Source of the DNA: Rickettsiales bacterium UBA2645
Lineage (GTDB): Bacteria > Pseudomonadota > Alphaproteobacteria > Rickettsiales > UBA1997
DNA: 45,576 nucleotides
Assembly (NCBI GenBank): GCA_002359655.1
Contig: DENL01000023.1
Location: forward strand, 1-45,576
Direction of reading: 5' to 3'
Below, in pieces: positions 25,262-35,608 of this stretch. The notes below the pieces were generated by a model. That model was given only the letters and a program-made list of their open reading frames with translations, did not search any database and was not told the DNA's origin. The stretch's first letter is position 1. The number at the start of each line of letters is the position of its first letter. The position numbers and the translations under genes were made by a program.

Positions 25262-27463
25262 ATGAAAAACCTAATTCGCGGTGGACAGACAAGTTTACAC
25301 TCCTTTCACATGTCAACGCAACTTGTTTTTACCTTGGTAAAAGTGGGTTTGATGATAGTTTTGATTGGTGACTTGTTTTATGTTTTTAACAAATTTGACT
25401 TACAAAATATTAAAGAAATCTCGATCTACTTTTTGGCAAAGTTGTTTGTTGTTTTAGGTATAGAAAATTTTCAATTCACCTTTTCTGGAAGGTTCGGAGA
25501 TATTTATCATCTCAAAGCCAGCGCGATAGTCTCAAATCTTAATCTTGTCATCCTTAAAAATAATTTTTTAGCGGCAATTTTTTATGGTTTCTGGGTTGGT
25601 TTTTTATCTGCCACAGTGTTAATTATAGGACTCATTTTTCTATTTAATTTTCGTGGAAAAAAACTTGCTAAAGAGAAGTTTATTCGCGGTGGAAAAATAG
25701 TTTCAAAAAGAAAGCTTAAGAAAATTATAGAGAAAGCTAATTTGCTAGAGCTTGGCAACTTTTTTCGTAAATCTTATCAAATCGCTAAGATCCCCTTTCC
25801 AAAAGATGCCGAGTTTCTTCATACTATTATTCTTGGGAGTACTGGTACCGGAAAGACGAGTGCCATTCTAGATTTGATTGATCAGATCAGAAAAAATGGT
25901 GATCGCGCCATCATTTATGATAAGATGGGCAGCTATACTGCGACTTATTACGATCCTAAAAAAGACATTATTCTCAATCCACTTGATGCTCGTTCAAAAT
26001 CATGGTCTTTCTTCAGCGAAATAAGAAGAGAAAGTGATTACGACTACATTGCCTCAGCATTTATTCCTGAGAAAAAAGACAGTTCCGGACCATTTTGGAC
26101 TGATTCTGCGAGGAGAGTTTTTGCGGTTTTTGCGAAAAAATTAAAAGAAGAGAAAGGTGAAGTTACCAATAAAGAATTTGGTGATGCACTGCTAAAATCA
26201 AATTACAAATTACTCGCTCATTACTTAGCTGGCACAGAAGCATCATCACTCATTAGCGCAGAATCAGAAAAAACTTCTCTCAGCATTTTAGCAATACTCG
26301 CAGCTTATATTTCTTCGATAAAATATCTTCACGACGATCCCAAAGAAAATTTTTCGATAAGAAATTGGATTGAATCAGATAGCGGCGATCAAAATGGTTT
26401 TCTTTTTATTTCATCAAAAGGCGATCAGCATGAGAGCTTAAAGCCACTTATTTCAACATGGCTCGACATAGCCGTAAAATCATTACTCAGCGTTGAGCAA
26501 AATCAGCCTAATGGTCAAGATCCGAGAAGAATTTGGATTATTCTCGATGAGGTTGGATCTCTGCAAGCACTTCCATCTCTTTTAGATGGCCTTGCACAAA
26601 GTCGCCAATTTGGTGGTGCTTTTGTCGTTTCCCTACATTCGATTTCTCAGTTAAAGGCAATTTATGGCCGAGATACTACTGACACCATTACCTCACTTTG
26701 TCGCAATAAATTATTCTTTGCCGGTGCTGATGACGAGACTTCTGATTTTTGCTCCCAGAATCTTGGCCATCAAGAAGTTGAAGAAGTCAAAGAAGGCATT
26801 TCTTACGGTGTGAGTGAAATTCGTGATGGAGTAAATTTAAATACTCACAAAAGCATTAAGAGGCTTGTAATAGCATCTCAAATCATGTTTATGAAGAAGC
26901 TACAAGCCTACATAAAATTCGCTGGAGATTTCCCGATTTCAAAAATTTCTTTCAAAGTCAAAAGCAGAGAAAAAATCAGTCAGAAATTTATTGAGAAACA
27001 GATTGATGAAAAGTTGATTGCAGCTGTGGATGAATTGGCAACAGAGATAAAACCAATTCCCGAAGCTAGAAAAAGCTCCAACAGAAAGAGAAAAAAGAAA
27101 AAATCAGATATTTCACACGGAATTGTAGTGCCAGAAAGTGACGAAATTATTGATGAGAAGGCAAGTGAGACTCCTCCAGAATCACAAGATGTTGAAACGG
27201 AAATTTTTCAAAGTGAGTTGAATTTAGAATATAAAACAGAGGCAACGCAGCTGGTTGCCGAAGATGATGTTAACGATGAAGAAAGTAGCGCAGGCGAGGG
27301 CGCAAGTAATGATGAAGATACCCAGTCATCCAATAATATTCTTCTTGATGATATGACTTCAGGCCAAGAGGCAGAGGCTAAGACAAGCTCAGAAATTCTT
27401 GATAATATATCAGATCAGAAAGCAAAGCCACCTGTCAGAAGGCGTAAATCTACGGTTTATTAA
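25262..27463 (+). CDS. traD: TraD, type IV coupling protein
   Basis: The protein has 733 residues. Two N-terminal transmembrane segments (about residues 22-42 and 100-126) precede a VirD4/TrwB-type ATPase. Walker A GSTGTGKTSA is near residues 195-204 and Walker B IWIILDEVG near 423-431, with the conserved LAQSRQFGGAFVVSLHSI after it. The coupling protein brings the relaxosome to the secretion channel and pumps DNA. The last 130 residues are acidic and low-complexity (EDDVNDEESSAGEG), ending with a basic patch (RRRKSTVY). The C-terminal tail of F TraD docks the relaxosome. Confidence 0.93.
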   Translation: MKNLIRGGQTSLHSFHMSTQLVFTLVKVGLMIVLIGDLFYVFNKFDLQNIKEISIYFLAKLFVVLGIENFQFTFSGRFGDIYHLKASAIVSNLNLVILKNNFLAAIFYGFWVGFLSATVLIIGLIFLFNFRGKKLAKEKFIRGGKIVSKRKLKKIIEKANLLELGNFFRKSYQIAKIPFPKDAEFLHTIILGSTGTGKTSAILDLIDQIRKNGDRAIIYDKMGSYTATYYDPKKDIILNPLDARSKSWSFFSEIRRESDYDYIASAFIPEKKDSSGPFWTDSARRVFAVFAKKLKEEKGEVTNKEFGDALLKSNYKLLAHYLAGTEASSLISAESEKTSLSILAILAAYISSIKYLHDDPKENFSIRNWIESDSGDQNGFLFISSKGDQHESLKPLISTWLDIAVKSLLSVEQNQPNGQDPRRIWIILDEVGSLQALPSLLDGLAQSRQFGGAFVVSLHSISQLKAIYGRDTTDTITSLCRNKLFFAGADDETSDFCSQNLGHQEVEEVKEGISYGVSEIRDGVNLNTHKSIKRLVIASQIMFMKKLQAYIKFAGDFPISKISFKVKSREKISQKFIEKQIDEKLIAAVDELATEIKPIPEARKSSNRKRKKKKSDISHGIVVPESDEIIDEKASETPPESQDVETEIFQSELNLEYKTEATQLVAEDDVNDEESSAGEGASNDEDTQSSNNILLDDMTSGQEAEAKTSSEILDNISDQKAKPPVRRRKSTVY

Positions 27464-27480
27464 TCTCAATTTAAGGAAAT

Positions 27481-27798
27481 ATGTCAGAAGCAAAAAACAA
27501 GCGCATCACAATCAGATTCTCGGAAGATGAATATTACGATCTGCAAAAGAAGGCATCATCTAACAAGATGGATTTATCAACTTATGCTCGTGAAAGAGTT
27601 TTGTTCGATGTTCCTAAAATAGAGCATCAATCATTCGAGTTTAAAATGCTGAAGGGTATTAGTTATTGCGTTGGGCTGTTATCCACTGCTGCTAGCCTGA
27701 AATTATCAGAAGAGGAAATGACCGAAGCAGAGGAAGAGGCTATAAGAATTATGAAGGCCAATGGGCTTGATGAAAATCTGATTAAATCAAAAGTTTAA
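27481..27798 (+). CDS. Ribbon-helix-helix relaxosome accessory protein
   Basis: The protein has 105 residues. The N-terminal RITIRFSEDEYYDLQKKA and MDLSTYARERVL are typical of MobC/TraY-like ribbon-helix-helix proteins. It sits 17 bases after traD and five bases before the relaxase gene, where relaxosome accessory proteins are expected. It probably binds oriT and helps the relaxase; the exact family is uncertain. Confidence 0.78.
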   Translation: MSEAKNKRITIRFSEDEYYDLQKKASSNKMDLSTYARERVLFDVPKIEHQSFEFKMLKGISYCVGLLSTAASLKLSEEEMTEAEEEAIRIMKANGLDENLIKSKV

Positions 27799-27803
27799 CG
27801 CTC

Positions 27804-30800
27804 ATGCTCTCAGTTAAAAAAGTTCAGAGCAGTGGTAAAACAACTGACTATTTTGCTAAAGATGATTACTACGCTTCAGATAATTCAAATCACCAAAAGT
27901 TTAGTAGTTGGTATGGCAAAGGTGCTGAAGAACTTGGATTAGAAGGACATGTTACTAGTGAATCGTTCCGGAATATTTTAGAAGGAAATTTGCCAAATGG
28001 TCAAAAAGTTGGTTTGAATAAAGGTGGCCAGAATGTGCATGATGCCGGCAGAGACTTAACTTTTTCTGCTCCTAAATCAGTTTCGATCATGGCCTTGGTT
28101 TATGATGATAAAAGACTAATTGAAGCTCACAGCCAAGCAGTTAAGAACACCCTTGATGAAATTGAAAAAAACTACTTCAAAACTCGAGTTAAAAAAGGTG
28201 GCCAAATTTCTTTAGAACCCACCGGAAAACTTGTCGCTGGAATATTTCAGCATGAATTAAGCCGCGCTTTAGATCCTCAGCTACATAGTCATGCAATTAT
28301 TGCTAATGCAACTTGCGATGAGAATGGTAAATGGCGATCAGGGCATTTCGACGAAATCTACGATAACAAAAATTTTCTAGGATTAATTTATCGCGCAGAG
28401 TTGGCGGCTCTTGTTAAAGAGCTTGGATATGAAATTACTCACACCGGCAAAGATTGTTTGTTTGAATTAACCGCAGTTCCAAAAACACTTTTGGATTTAT
28501 TCAGCAGTAGATCAAAAAAGATTAGAGAAGTAGCGGGGTTAAATGCGACTCAAAAAGAGCTGGAAAAAATTACACTTAAAACTCGTGAAGATAAAAAAAT
28601 AAGAGAGCATGAACACAATCTGGGAGAGGAGTGGAGAGAGAAAGCCAATGGATCTTTAGCTAAGAAAAACATCAAAAATTCTATTCCAGAAATCCCAACA
28701 ATTTTAGACGATGGCTCTAAAAATAATTCAAAAAAAGCTGCTTTAGAATTAGCAAATCAGGCGGTGGATTTTGCGATTAGACATTTGAGCGAAAGAAAAA
28801 CCGTCTTCAGCAAAAGAGAGTTAGTATCAACTGCTTTGAATGATATTTTGTCAAAAGCAACCTACTCTGATATTGAAAAATCGATTAACAAATTTGTCGA
28901 AAAACAAGAATTGCTACCCACAAAGAAAGTTGGTTTGGAGAAAAATACTTTTACCACTTCCGAGCTTCTGAACAAAGAAAACGCCATCATTGATTTAATG
29001 GTGAATGGCAAAAAGCAGCATCAACCAATTGTAAAAGATCTCACAAAATATTCTGAAATTTTATCAGGTTTGAATGACGGACAGAAAAGATCCGCAGAAT
29101 TAATTTTGAGCAGCAAAGATATGGTGACAGGAGTTCAGGGATACGCTGGCGTTGGAAAAACTTATATGTTGAGCAGTGTTAACAAAATCGCTGTCACAGA
29201 AGGATACGAGCTAATCGGATTATCACCCACAGGAGTCGCTACTAGACATCTCAGCAAAGAAGCCAGAATTAATTCAATAACTCTACAAAGATTCTTATCT
29301 CAATATGACGGAGTTGCTGTTGGCAGGGGAACCAAGAAAGGTCGTCTTGAGATGCAGCAAGATTTTAAAAACAAAATCGTGATTGTTGATGAAGCTAGCA
29401 TGATCTCGACAACTCAGATGAAAAATCTTCTGACAATTTCCAAAGAGTTAAATTTTAAATTAGTTTTGGTAGGAGACCGTAAGCAGCTAGATTCCGTTGA
29501 GGCTGGAGTGCCATTCTTTGAGCTACAAAGAAATGGTATGGCACTTGCAGAAATGAGAGAAATTCTGAGACAAAAAAATTCAGAACTGAAAACGGCAGTT
29601 TATTCAACAATTAATCACAAAATTGATAAAGCCTTCCAAGAACTCGCATACGATATTGTAGTTACAGAATCCGTGACCAATAAAGCAGCCTCTCAATTTA
29701 TGGAGATGTCGGATGAGATGAGAAAGGCTACGATGATTTTAGCTCCAGCTAATGAAATTCGAGAAGATGTAAATAAACAAATCGCTGATTTACTTTATAA
29801 AGAAAGGACACAGCAGAGCCCTACTCAAATCCACGATCAAAATTCAAATTACACACAAGAAATTTACCAAAATAAAAACCTCACGGAAGCAGAGAAAACA
29901 AGATCTTACAGATTTCAGGCTGGAGATGTTCTATTTTTCTCTAAAGACAGAAAGTATATTGGAGTGAAGAAGGGAGCTTATCACGAGGTAGTAAAAGTTG
30001 AGCCAGAACAGAATCTGATCACAATTAAAACTGGGTTACTAACTACCAAAACCTTCAACCCGATTGGCCTCAAAGGCAAAGATGAAAAAATCTATTTTGA
30101 AGTTTTTGAGAAGTCAGAAAGAATATTCTGCGTTGAAGATAAAATTGCATTCAGTCGCAGCATTCCCGAGCTAAAGATTATCAATTCAGACGGCGCTACA
30201 ATTACAGAAATTGGTAATTCAAAAATCTCACTTAAACTTGATAATGGCGCAAATATCAAAATTAAGAAGAGTGCGGTTGAGGCAAAACACATCGATCACT
30301 CTTACGCGATAACAGCTCACAAAGCTCAAGGGCTTAGCTGTAAAAATGTAATCGCAATTTGTGAAAGCTACCGCAAGAAATTGACCACACAAAAAAATTT
30401 CTATGTTGAAATTTCCCGCGCTCAAGAAAGAGCAATCATCATTACAGATGACAAAGAAAAAACTATTCAACAGCTAAAACAAAATACTGGGATTGAGATC
30501 AGTGCTAGAGAACATCAGGATATTTTATCACTTCGAGCGCAAGAAAAGCTCAAGTCAGAAAATCAAGAAACTGTTACCCAGAAGATAATAACCGAAGAAA
30601 GGAAACCATTTGTTCCTGAAAAACAAATTGCTGTCGACGAAATTCATTCTGCTAATTCTCGTAAGGGCGATAAAGCAAAAACTCCGCACAGAAAATCTCA
30701 TGTGGCTTTGTTAAGTGATTCTGAAATTAAAGAACATTTCCTAGAGGCAATTAAATCAGGAATGAAGCTGGATGCGAAGGATATAAATTCAGCAATCGAT

Positions 30801-31718
30801 AAATCTTTTGAGAAGCCAAGCACCAAAATTCGTTTTGGCGAAAAGAAGGAATATGAAATTTGTTGGCACAAAGAGGCTGGATATGCCAAAAATTATAAGA
30901 CAGGCGAAATAATAAAATGGGGCGTTAACAGTATTAAGTTTGGAGATGTGAAGCCAGAATTTAAAGAACTCTCAACAGAAGAACTAAAACTAGGACAAGA
31001 GCAAAAAAATAAAGAACGAGAACAGCTAGAAAAACAGAAAATTGCTGAAGAAAAAGAGGTGGCCGAAAAAGCCAGAAAATATTTTAAATCATTCTTTAAA
31101 CCATCAATTGTCAACACTTTATCAAATCAATATTTGGCCAAGAAAGGTATCAATCACAAGATTATTGATGGAATTAGATTTACTAAAGATGACAAACTTG
31201 TTGTGCCTGTTCACGATGCTAATGGAGAAATTCATTCACTGCAATTTATTGATAAAGATGGTGCAAAAAAATTCCTAACAGGCGGCAAAAAGCAGGGGAA
31301 TTTTTTCATGATCGATCAGAACAAAGTGAACGACTCAAAAACTATTTACTTGGCTGAAGGATTTGCCACCGCTGCAACAATCAACATCGCAACTGATAAA
31401 CCAGTAGCAGTCAGCTTTGATGCTGGAAATATTGAACATGTTTTAAAGAACTTAAAAACAACGCACCCAGATAAAGAATTTATCATCGCCGCTGACAACG
31501 ATCTTTGGAAAGAAAATAATATTGGCAGAGAAAAGGCAGAATTAGCAGCTCAAAAGCACGGTGCTAAAATAATTTTACCAAAATTTACTTTGGCTCACAA
31601 AGATGAGATGCCGACAGACTTCAATGATTTACACAAGTTAGAAGGAATTTCTGAGGTTAGAAGACAACTCGATCAACAGCATATTGAACATATTCATCAA
31701 AATCATCTCACTCTTTAA
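27804..31718 (+). CDS. traI: MobF (TrwC/TraI-type) relaxase-helicase with C-terminal Toprim/primase-like region
   Basis: The protein has 1304 residues. The N-terminal relaxase has candidate nicking tyrosines Y16, Y22 and Y23 (TTDYFAKDDYY) and the metal-binding His set HELSRALDPQLHSHAII (about residues 149-162). A superfamily 1 helicase follows, with Walker A GYAGVGKT near 448 and VIVDEAS near 527, and the late motif HSYAITAHKAQGLSC. The last 280 residues contain a Toprim-like block (KTIYLAEGFATAAT and EFIIAADND) preceded by YLAKKGINHKI, as in TraC-type and phage primases. The protein would nick oriT, unwind the strand and perhaps prime in the recipient. F TraI is longer and has no such Toprim end. 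Confidence 0.93.
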   Translation: MLSVKKVQSSGKTTDYFAKDDYYASDNSNHQKFSSWYGKGAEELGLEGHVTSESFRNILEGNLPNGQKVGLNKGGQNVHDAGRDLTFSAPKSVSIMALVYDDKRLIEAHSQAVKNTLDEIEKNYFKTRVKKGGQISLEPTGKLVAGIFQHELSRALDPQLHSHAIIANATCDENGKWRSGHFDEIYDNKNFLGLIYRAELAALVKELGYEITHTGKDCLFELTAVPKTLLDLFSSRSKKIREVAGLNATQKELEKITLKTREDKKIREHEHNLGEEWREKANGSLAKKNIKNSIPEIPTILDDGSKNNSKKAALELANQAVDFAIRHLSERKTVFSKRELVSTALNDILSKATYSDIEKSINKFVEKQELLPTKKVGLEKNTFTTSELLNKENAIIDLMVNGKKQHQPIVKDLTKYSEILSGLNDGQKRSAELILSSKDMVTGVQGYAGVGKTYMLSSVNKIAVTEGYELIGLSPTGVATRHLSKEARINSITLQRFLSQYDGVAVGRGTKKGRLEMQQDFKNKIVIVDEASMISTTQMKNLLTISKELNFKLVLVGDRKQLDSVEAGVPFFELQRNGMALAEMREILRQKNSELKTAVYSTINHKIDKAFQELAYDIVVTESVTNKAASQFMEMSDEMRKATMILAPANEIREDVNKQIADLLYKERTQQSPTQIHDQNSNYTQEIYQNKNLTEAEKTRSYRFQAGDVLFFSKDRKYIGVKKGAYHEVVKVEPEQNLITIKTGLLTTKTFNPIGLKGKDEKIYFEVFEKSERIFCVEDKIAFSRSIPELKIINSDGATITEIGNSKISLKLDNGANIKIKKSAVEAKHIDHSYAITAHKAQGLSCKNVIAICESYRKKLTTQKNFYVEISRAQERAIIITDDKEKTIQQLKQNTGIEISAREHQDILSLRAQEKLKSENQETVTQKIITEERKPFVPEKQIAVDEIHSANSRKGDKAKTPHRKSHVALLSDSEIKEHFLEAIKSGMKLDAKDINSAIDKSFEKPSTKIRFGEKKEYEICWHKEAGYAKNYKTGEIIKWGVNSIKFGDVKPEFKELSTEELKLGQEQKNKEREQLEKQKIAEEKEVAEKARKYFKSFFKPSIVNTLSNQYLAKKGINHKIIDGIRFTKDDKLVVPVHDANGEIHSLQFIDKDGAKKFLTGGKKQGNFFMIDQNKVNDSKTIYLAEGFATAATINIATDKPVAVSFDAGNIEHVLKNLKTTHPDKEFIIAADNDLWKENNIGREKAELAAQKHGAKIILPKFTLAHKDEMPTDFNDLHKLEGISEVRRQLDQQHIEHIHQNHLTL

Positions 31719-31781
31719 ATTACCAAAGTTGGATGTATAATTCAAAAATAATTTTTACGAAAATTCTATCACAAACCAATA

Positions 31782-33554
31782 ATGCCTTCAAAAACAAAGA
31801 TGAAAGTAATAGACAAAACAGCACCTATTGATATTGATGGAGCGATGTCTGGTGTAGGAAAGATGGGTCTTAATGATGTTGAAATACAGCAAGAAGAGCA
31901 AAAGAAAGAAGCCTATCCACCACATTGGTCAGACGATTCTGGTGATGAAAGTTATGGTGTAATAGGAACCACTCAAAGGCGTTACTTTAGTGTTTATGGC
32001 GGTCATAAAAATGATAAATTTTACATTCCTCCTTCTGGACACAGAGAAGATGCTGAACAGGGTGATCATGTCATTGCTCTAAATTTGAATCGCTACATCA
32101 TCACATCCCTAGAGGACGAAAATATAAAAACTCTTCCCGCAAAATTCTCTCAGGTTGCAAGATCAATTTTACCTGAAAAAGCAGCAGAAATAACAGAAAT
32201 TACAGAAGCACTAACAAAACGAATATACGAAAGCAGAAATATACGAAAAGAAACAACTTCAGCTTTTGGCAATCCTAGACAAAGAGCGACTGAATCCGTT
32301 GCACAAACTCAAAAAATAGGTAAAATCAGAAGCAGACTTATAGAAGCTGACAAATACGATATTCACAGAGAAATAGAGGATGTGGCTAGTAGATTTATAT
32401 CGATGCTTGATGAAGAAAATTCTTTTTCCAAATCAAGAAGAGCAAACTCTAAAATACCAAGTGATAAAGGCATTGGTGAAGCTGCAGGTGTCAGTCATCT
32501 AATGAGTTTAGACGAATTTCTTGGTCAGGCTGGAAATATTGATGATACTTATGTTAATAGATCAGATGGTAGATCCGGAGTCAACAGAGGTAGTGATCTA
32601 GTCCAATTCATAAATTTTGGCAAAAAATATAGAGGACTTGAAACACCAGGTCACAGAACTGATTTAGCAACAAAACTTAATAACTTAAAAAATAATAAAC
32701 TTCCTGCGGATGTAGATTATATGTTATCTCATATTTCAACATGCATGTCTAGCTTGCTTGATTATTCGAGAACCGGACTTTCTGATTCTGTAGGGGATCA
32801 TGGAGAAATAATTCGCCATGATGATGAAGTGATTTTATATAAAGCAATTGCAAGGCTTTGGGTTACTACTTTTACAATATTTAAGAATATTAATTCACAA
32901 CTTACCCCAGAGAATAAAGAAACTCTATACAACAAGTTAATTGATGAAATTTTAGACAAAAAGAAATGGCGAATCACAGAACAAGATACCCATTTTGTAG
33001 ATTTTAATGGTGATGATGCAGCAATTACTAGAGATCTCGTTAAAGAAGGTGTAAGGAAATTTGCAGGATTTGCAGATCCCAATTTTGAAACTGGCGCTTT
33101 GATGATGAAAGATCCAAATGATCCTGATTTAACAAAAAGACCTCCAACAGATTTTCATTATTGTACTACTGCCAAACGTCCAAAGGGAGGTGTTCTTAAT
33201 CCAAATTTAACAAGTTCTCGTAGTGCTAGTGGTAAATTAAAAACTGTCACCGGTCTAGGTTCTGATTTAGGCATCCAATCTTTGGATGATGGTATATCAA
33301 CTCCTATTATTAGTAACAAAAAATCTGCAAGTATTTCTTCATCTCATGATGATTTAGGGGAGTGTAATTCTTCTCAAGAGGTTTCAAAGCAGCTCTTCCA
33401 AAAAACTCCTGCCCGAAGTCCTAGTCCCAATTCTAGTGAAACAGAAACTTTAATTGTTAAGACAAAAAAAGCTCAGAGCAAAAAAACAGCCTCCAGTTCA
33501 AGCTCCACAAAAGCAAAATCCAGATCAAAAGGTGAATCCGATGGTAGATCCTAA
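31782..33554 (+). CDS. Large unknown protein, paralogue A (candidate effector)
   Basis: The protein has 590 residues and no recognised domain. It is a paralogue of the convergent gene at 33649-35568. Shared features are an N-terminal WSDDSG motif, EQGDHVIAL (about residue 91), IKTLPAKF, then RNIRKETT, and late EILDKKKW. The N-terminus and the last 110 residues look disordered; the C-terminus is Ser/Lys-rich and basic (KAKSRSKGESDGRS), which is compatible with a type IV secretion signal. It has no signal peptide or membrane segment. It follows the relaxase gene by 63 bases. Possible roles are transferred effector, exclusion factor or structural protein; none is proven. Confidence 0.75.
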   Translation: MPSKTKMKVIDKTAPIDIDGAMSGVGKMGLNDVEIQQEEQKKEAYPPHWSDDSGDESYGVIGTTQRRYFSVYGGHKNDKFYIPPSGHREDAEQGDHVIALNLNRYIITSLEDENIKTLPAKFSQVARSILPEKAAEITEITEALTKRIYESRNIRKETTSAFGNPRQRATESVAQTQKIGKIRSRLIEADKYDIHREIEDVASRFISMLDEENSFSKSRRANSKIPSDKGIGEAAGVSHLMSLDEFLGQAGNIDDTYVNRSDGRSGVNRGSDLVQFINFGKKYRGLETPGHRTDLATKLNNLKNNKLPADVDYMLSHISTCMSSLLDYSRTGLSDSVGDHGEIIRHDDEVILYKAIARLWVTTFTIFKNINSQLTPENKETLYNKLIDEILDKKKWRITEQDTHFVDFNGDDAAITRDLVKEGVRKFAGFADPNFETGALMMKDPNDPDLTKRPPTDFHYCTTAKRPKGGVLNPNLTSSRSASGKLKTVTGLGSDLGIQSLDDGISTPIISNKKSASISSSHDDLGECNSSQEVSKQLFQKTPARSPSPNSSETETLIVKTKKAQSKKTASSSSSTKAKSRSKGESDGRS

Positions 33555-33648
33555 GTGAATCGTTTGACGAAAAAGAATTTAAAGTAGGGGCTTCTTAATC
33601 ATTCCGTCCAAACAGTCCGTTTCCTGAATCTACCCTAAATAGAAATGT

Positions 33649-35568
33649 TTATTTTCTTGGAGCAATAGGGGGAAGACCTGAGTTTGTGGCTTTTGTTTTA
33701 GAAGTAGGTTTCATTAGCGGATTTGGTTTTTGACTAGTAAGATTGCTTTGATCAGAAAATCTTCTGGTGGGTATATTTTCTGAATGGTCACTAATTGTTG
33801 CCTCAAAAAGTTTTTTACCAACTATTTCTAAATCATTTTTACTAGAAACTTTCTCAGACTTGGCAGGAGTAATGGTTGGCAATGGAACAGAGATGTCTCT
33901 TTCTTTTCCAACAAGAAGATGTCCCCCAAGACTCTCATCTGCTATAAGTTTAGATCTAAACTCTTCTATTTTTGTCCGAACTATTTTTCGTGATTCTTCT
34001 GTCATGGCACCTTCCAACTCTGCTTGGGTTATCTCTCTTGAATCACGAGCCCCAGAAAATTTTTTGTAAAAGATCTTTCTCGCAGGAAAATTTATTCCTC
34101 TAGCTATAGCATTCTCTCTCAATATTTCACTAGTTTTTGATTCAAACAATCCTTCTGTGTAGCTTTGACTATCCTTAAAAACATTTATTGGGTCTGTTAT
34201 TATTCTTAGTTGTTTTGGCAACATTCTAAAGTGATTTTTCTCAAAATCGATCTCGGCAATCTTACTAATTTCTGTTTTCAAAATTTCTCTATTGAGATAG
34301 ACTGACTGCCCCAAATGATTTTGCACAACATGAGTACACCATAATTGCTTATCCAAAATCCTGTCTAGAAAGCTGTCATAAATAGCTTCTTTGTCTGCTT
34401 TTGGTAAGATTTGAAGATGTTTAAAGGCGCTAAAAATAAATATTAAGTGCTTAGGCAAAGATTCACAAAGTACTATTTCACTATCATTTCCGTCTCCTAT
34501 TTTTGGATAATCAAAAAGCTTAGCAGCAAGATTTCCAACTAGTTCTGTTGATGAAATTGCGCCAATTTCATTACTAACTTTCTTTTTTAATTTTTTTGTC
34601 CTGGCAACCTCATCATTTATTTCGCGCAAACTTTCAATCGCACTAGATTCACTTTCTTTTTTTAAAGGAGTTATTTCTTTGAGAAAATCCAGCAATCCTT
34701 TTAATGTAATATTTCCTGTTCTTGAGAAAGTTGGATGAACCCAAACACTCTCACTAGCAATTCTCCTCTGAATTTCTAATGCAATATCATGCAGATCGTA
34801 CACCTTTCTTCCCTGATTTTTCTTTTTACTATTCTCAGCTGTTGTCTCCAGATAACCAATTGAATCTGTAAATATTTTTCTAAAAGCACTAAAATCATTT
34901 CGACCAATATCAGGAAATTTCTCATTTACTAGCTGATTCATTCGAGTTCTAACAACATCCATCGATAAATCTTTTTTACGACCACTAAAAGCAGAATTTT
35001 CCATTCTATTAACTTCGGTAACAAACCTGTCAGCAGCCTCTTCAACATAATTAGCAATCAACTCAACCTCTCCTTTTTTCATCCTGTCTTTTACTTCACT
35101 TACTTGGCTGTAACCAATTTTGCGCAAATGCTGCGTAGTATCTTTTCTAATTGTACGCTCGCGTGCAACCTTACTTACAACATCATCACGCAACCTTTTA
35201 AACTCATCTTTTTTATCGGGCATTATTGCTGTAACAGTTTTGTAAAGAGTGTCGGGAAGTTTTTTAATATCGTCTCCCTTGCATCCGATCAGAACTTCTA
35301 ACATCAGAACATAGGCTGAAACATGATCACCTTGATCACTTCCTAAATTTGTTGGGTAACGCCATTCAGATGGAATAAGATTCAGCTGAGGAACCCCAAA
35401 TTGATCGTAAGAAACTCTCACAGCGGCACGCTTTCTCCTTTCCACATTCTGACCCATTTGCCCCAGTCCATGCTCTCCAGAATCTTCAGACCAGGTGTCA
35501 GAATCATCTAGTAAATCAATAGCTTTACTGTCTTTAACCGCTTGTCTCAGAGAAGATGGCTTACTCAT
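33649..35568 (-). CDS. Large unknown protein, paralogue B (candidate effector)
   Basis: The protein has 639 residues and no recognised domain. It is a diverged homologue of the gene at 31782-33554, with WSEDSG near residue 26, DQGDHVSAY near 78, IKKLPDTLYKTVTAIMPDK, RTIRKDTT and RILDKQLW in the same order. The middle is predicted helical. The end is basic and Pro/Ser-rich (KPTSKTKATNSGLPPIAPRK). It is convergent with its paralogue across a 94-base gap, which argues for an inverted duplication. The function is unknown. Confidence 0.75.
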   Translation of the reverse strand: MSKPSSLRQAVKDSKAIDLLDDSDTWSEDSGEHGLGQMGQNVERRKRAAVRVSYDQFGVPQLNLIPSEWRYPTNLGSDQGDHVSAYVLMLEVLIGCKGDDIKKLPDTLYKTVTAIMPDKKDEFKRLRDDVVSKVARERTIRKDTTQHLRKIGYSQVSEVKDRMKKGEVELIANYVEEAADRFVTEVNRMENSAFSGRKKDLSMDVVRTRMNQLVNEKFPDIGRNDFSAFRKIFTDSIGYLETTAENSKKKNQGRKVYDLHDIALEIQRRIASESVWVHPTFSRTGNITLKGLLDFLKEITPLKKESESSAIESLREINDEVARTKKLKKKVSNEIGAISSTELVGNLAAKLFDYPKIGDGNDSEIVLCESLPKHLIFIFSAFKHLQILPKADKEAIYDSFLDRILDKQLWCTHVVQNHLGQSVYLNREILKTEISKIAEIDFEKNHFRMLPKQLRIITDPINVFKDSQSYTEGLFESKTSEILRENAIARGINFPARKIFYKKFSGARDSREITQAELEGAMTEESRKIVRTKIEEFRSKLIADESLGGHLLVGKERDISVPLPTITPAKSEKVSSKNDLEIVGKKLFEATISDHSENIPTRRFSDQSNLTSQKPNPLMKPTSKTKATNSGLPPIAPRK

Positions 35569-35608
35569 GTTTCAATTTCTTGTGTTTATGTTTTTATAAA
35601 ATGACTCA

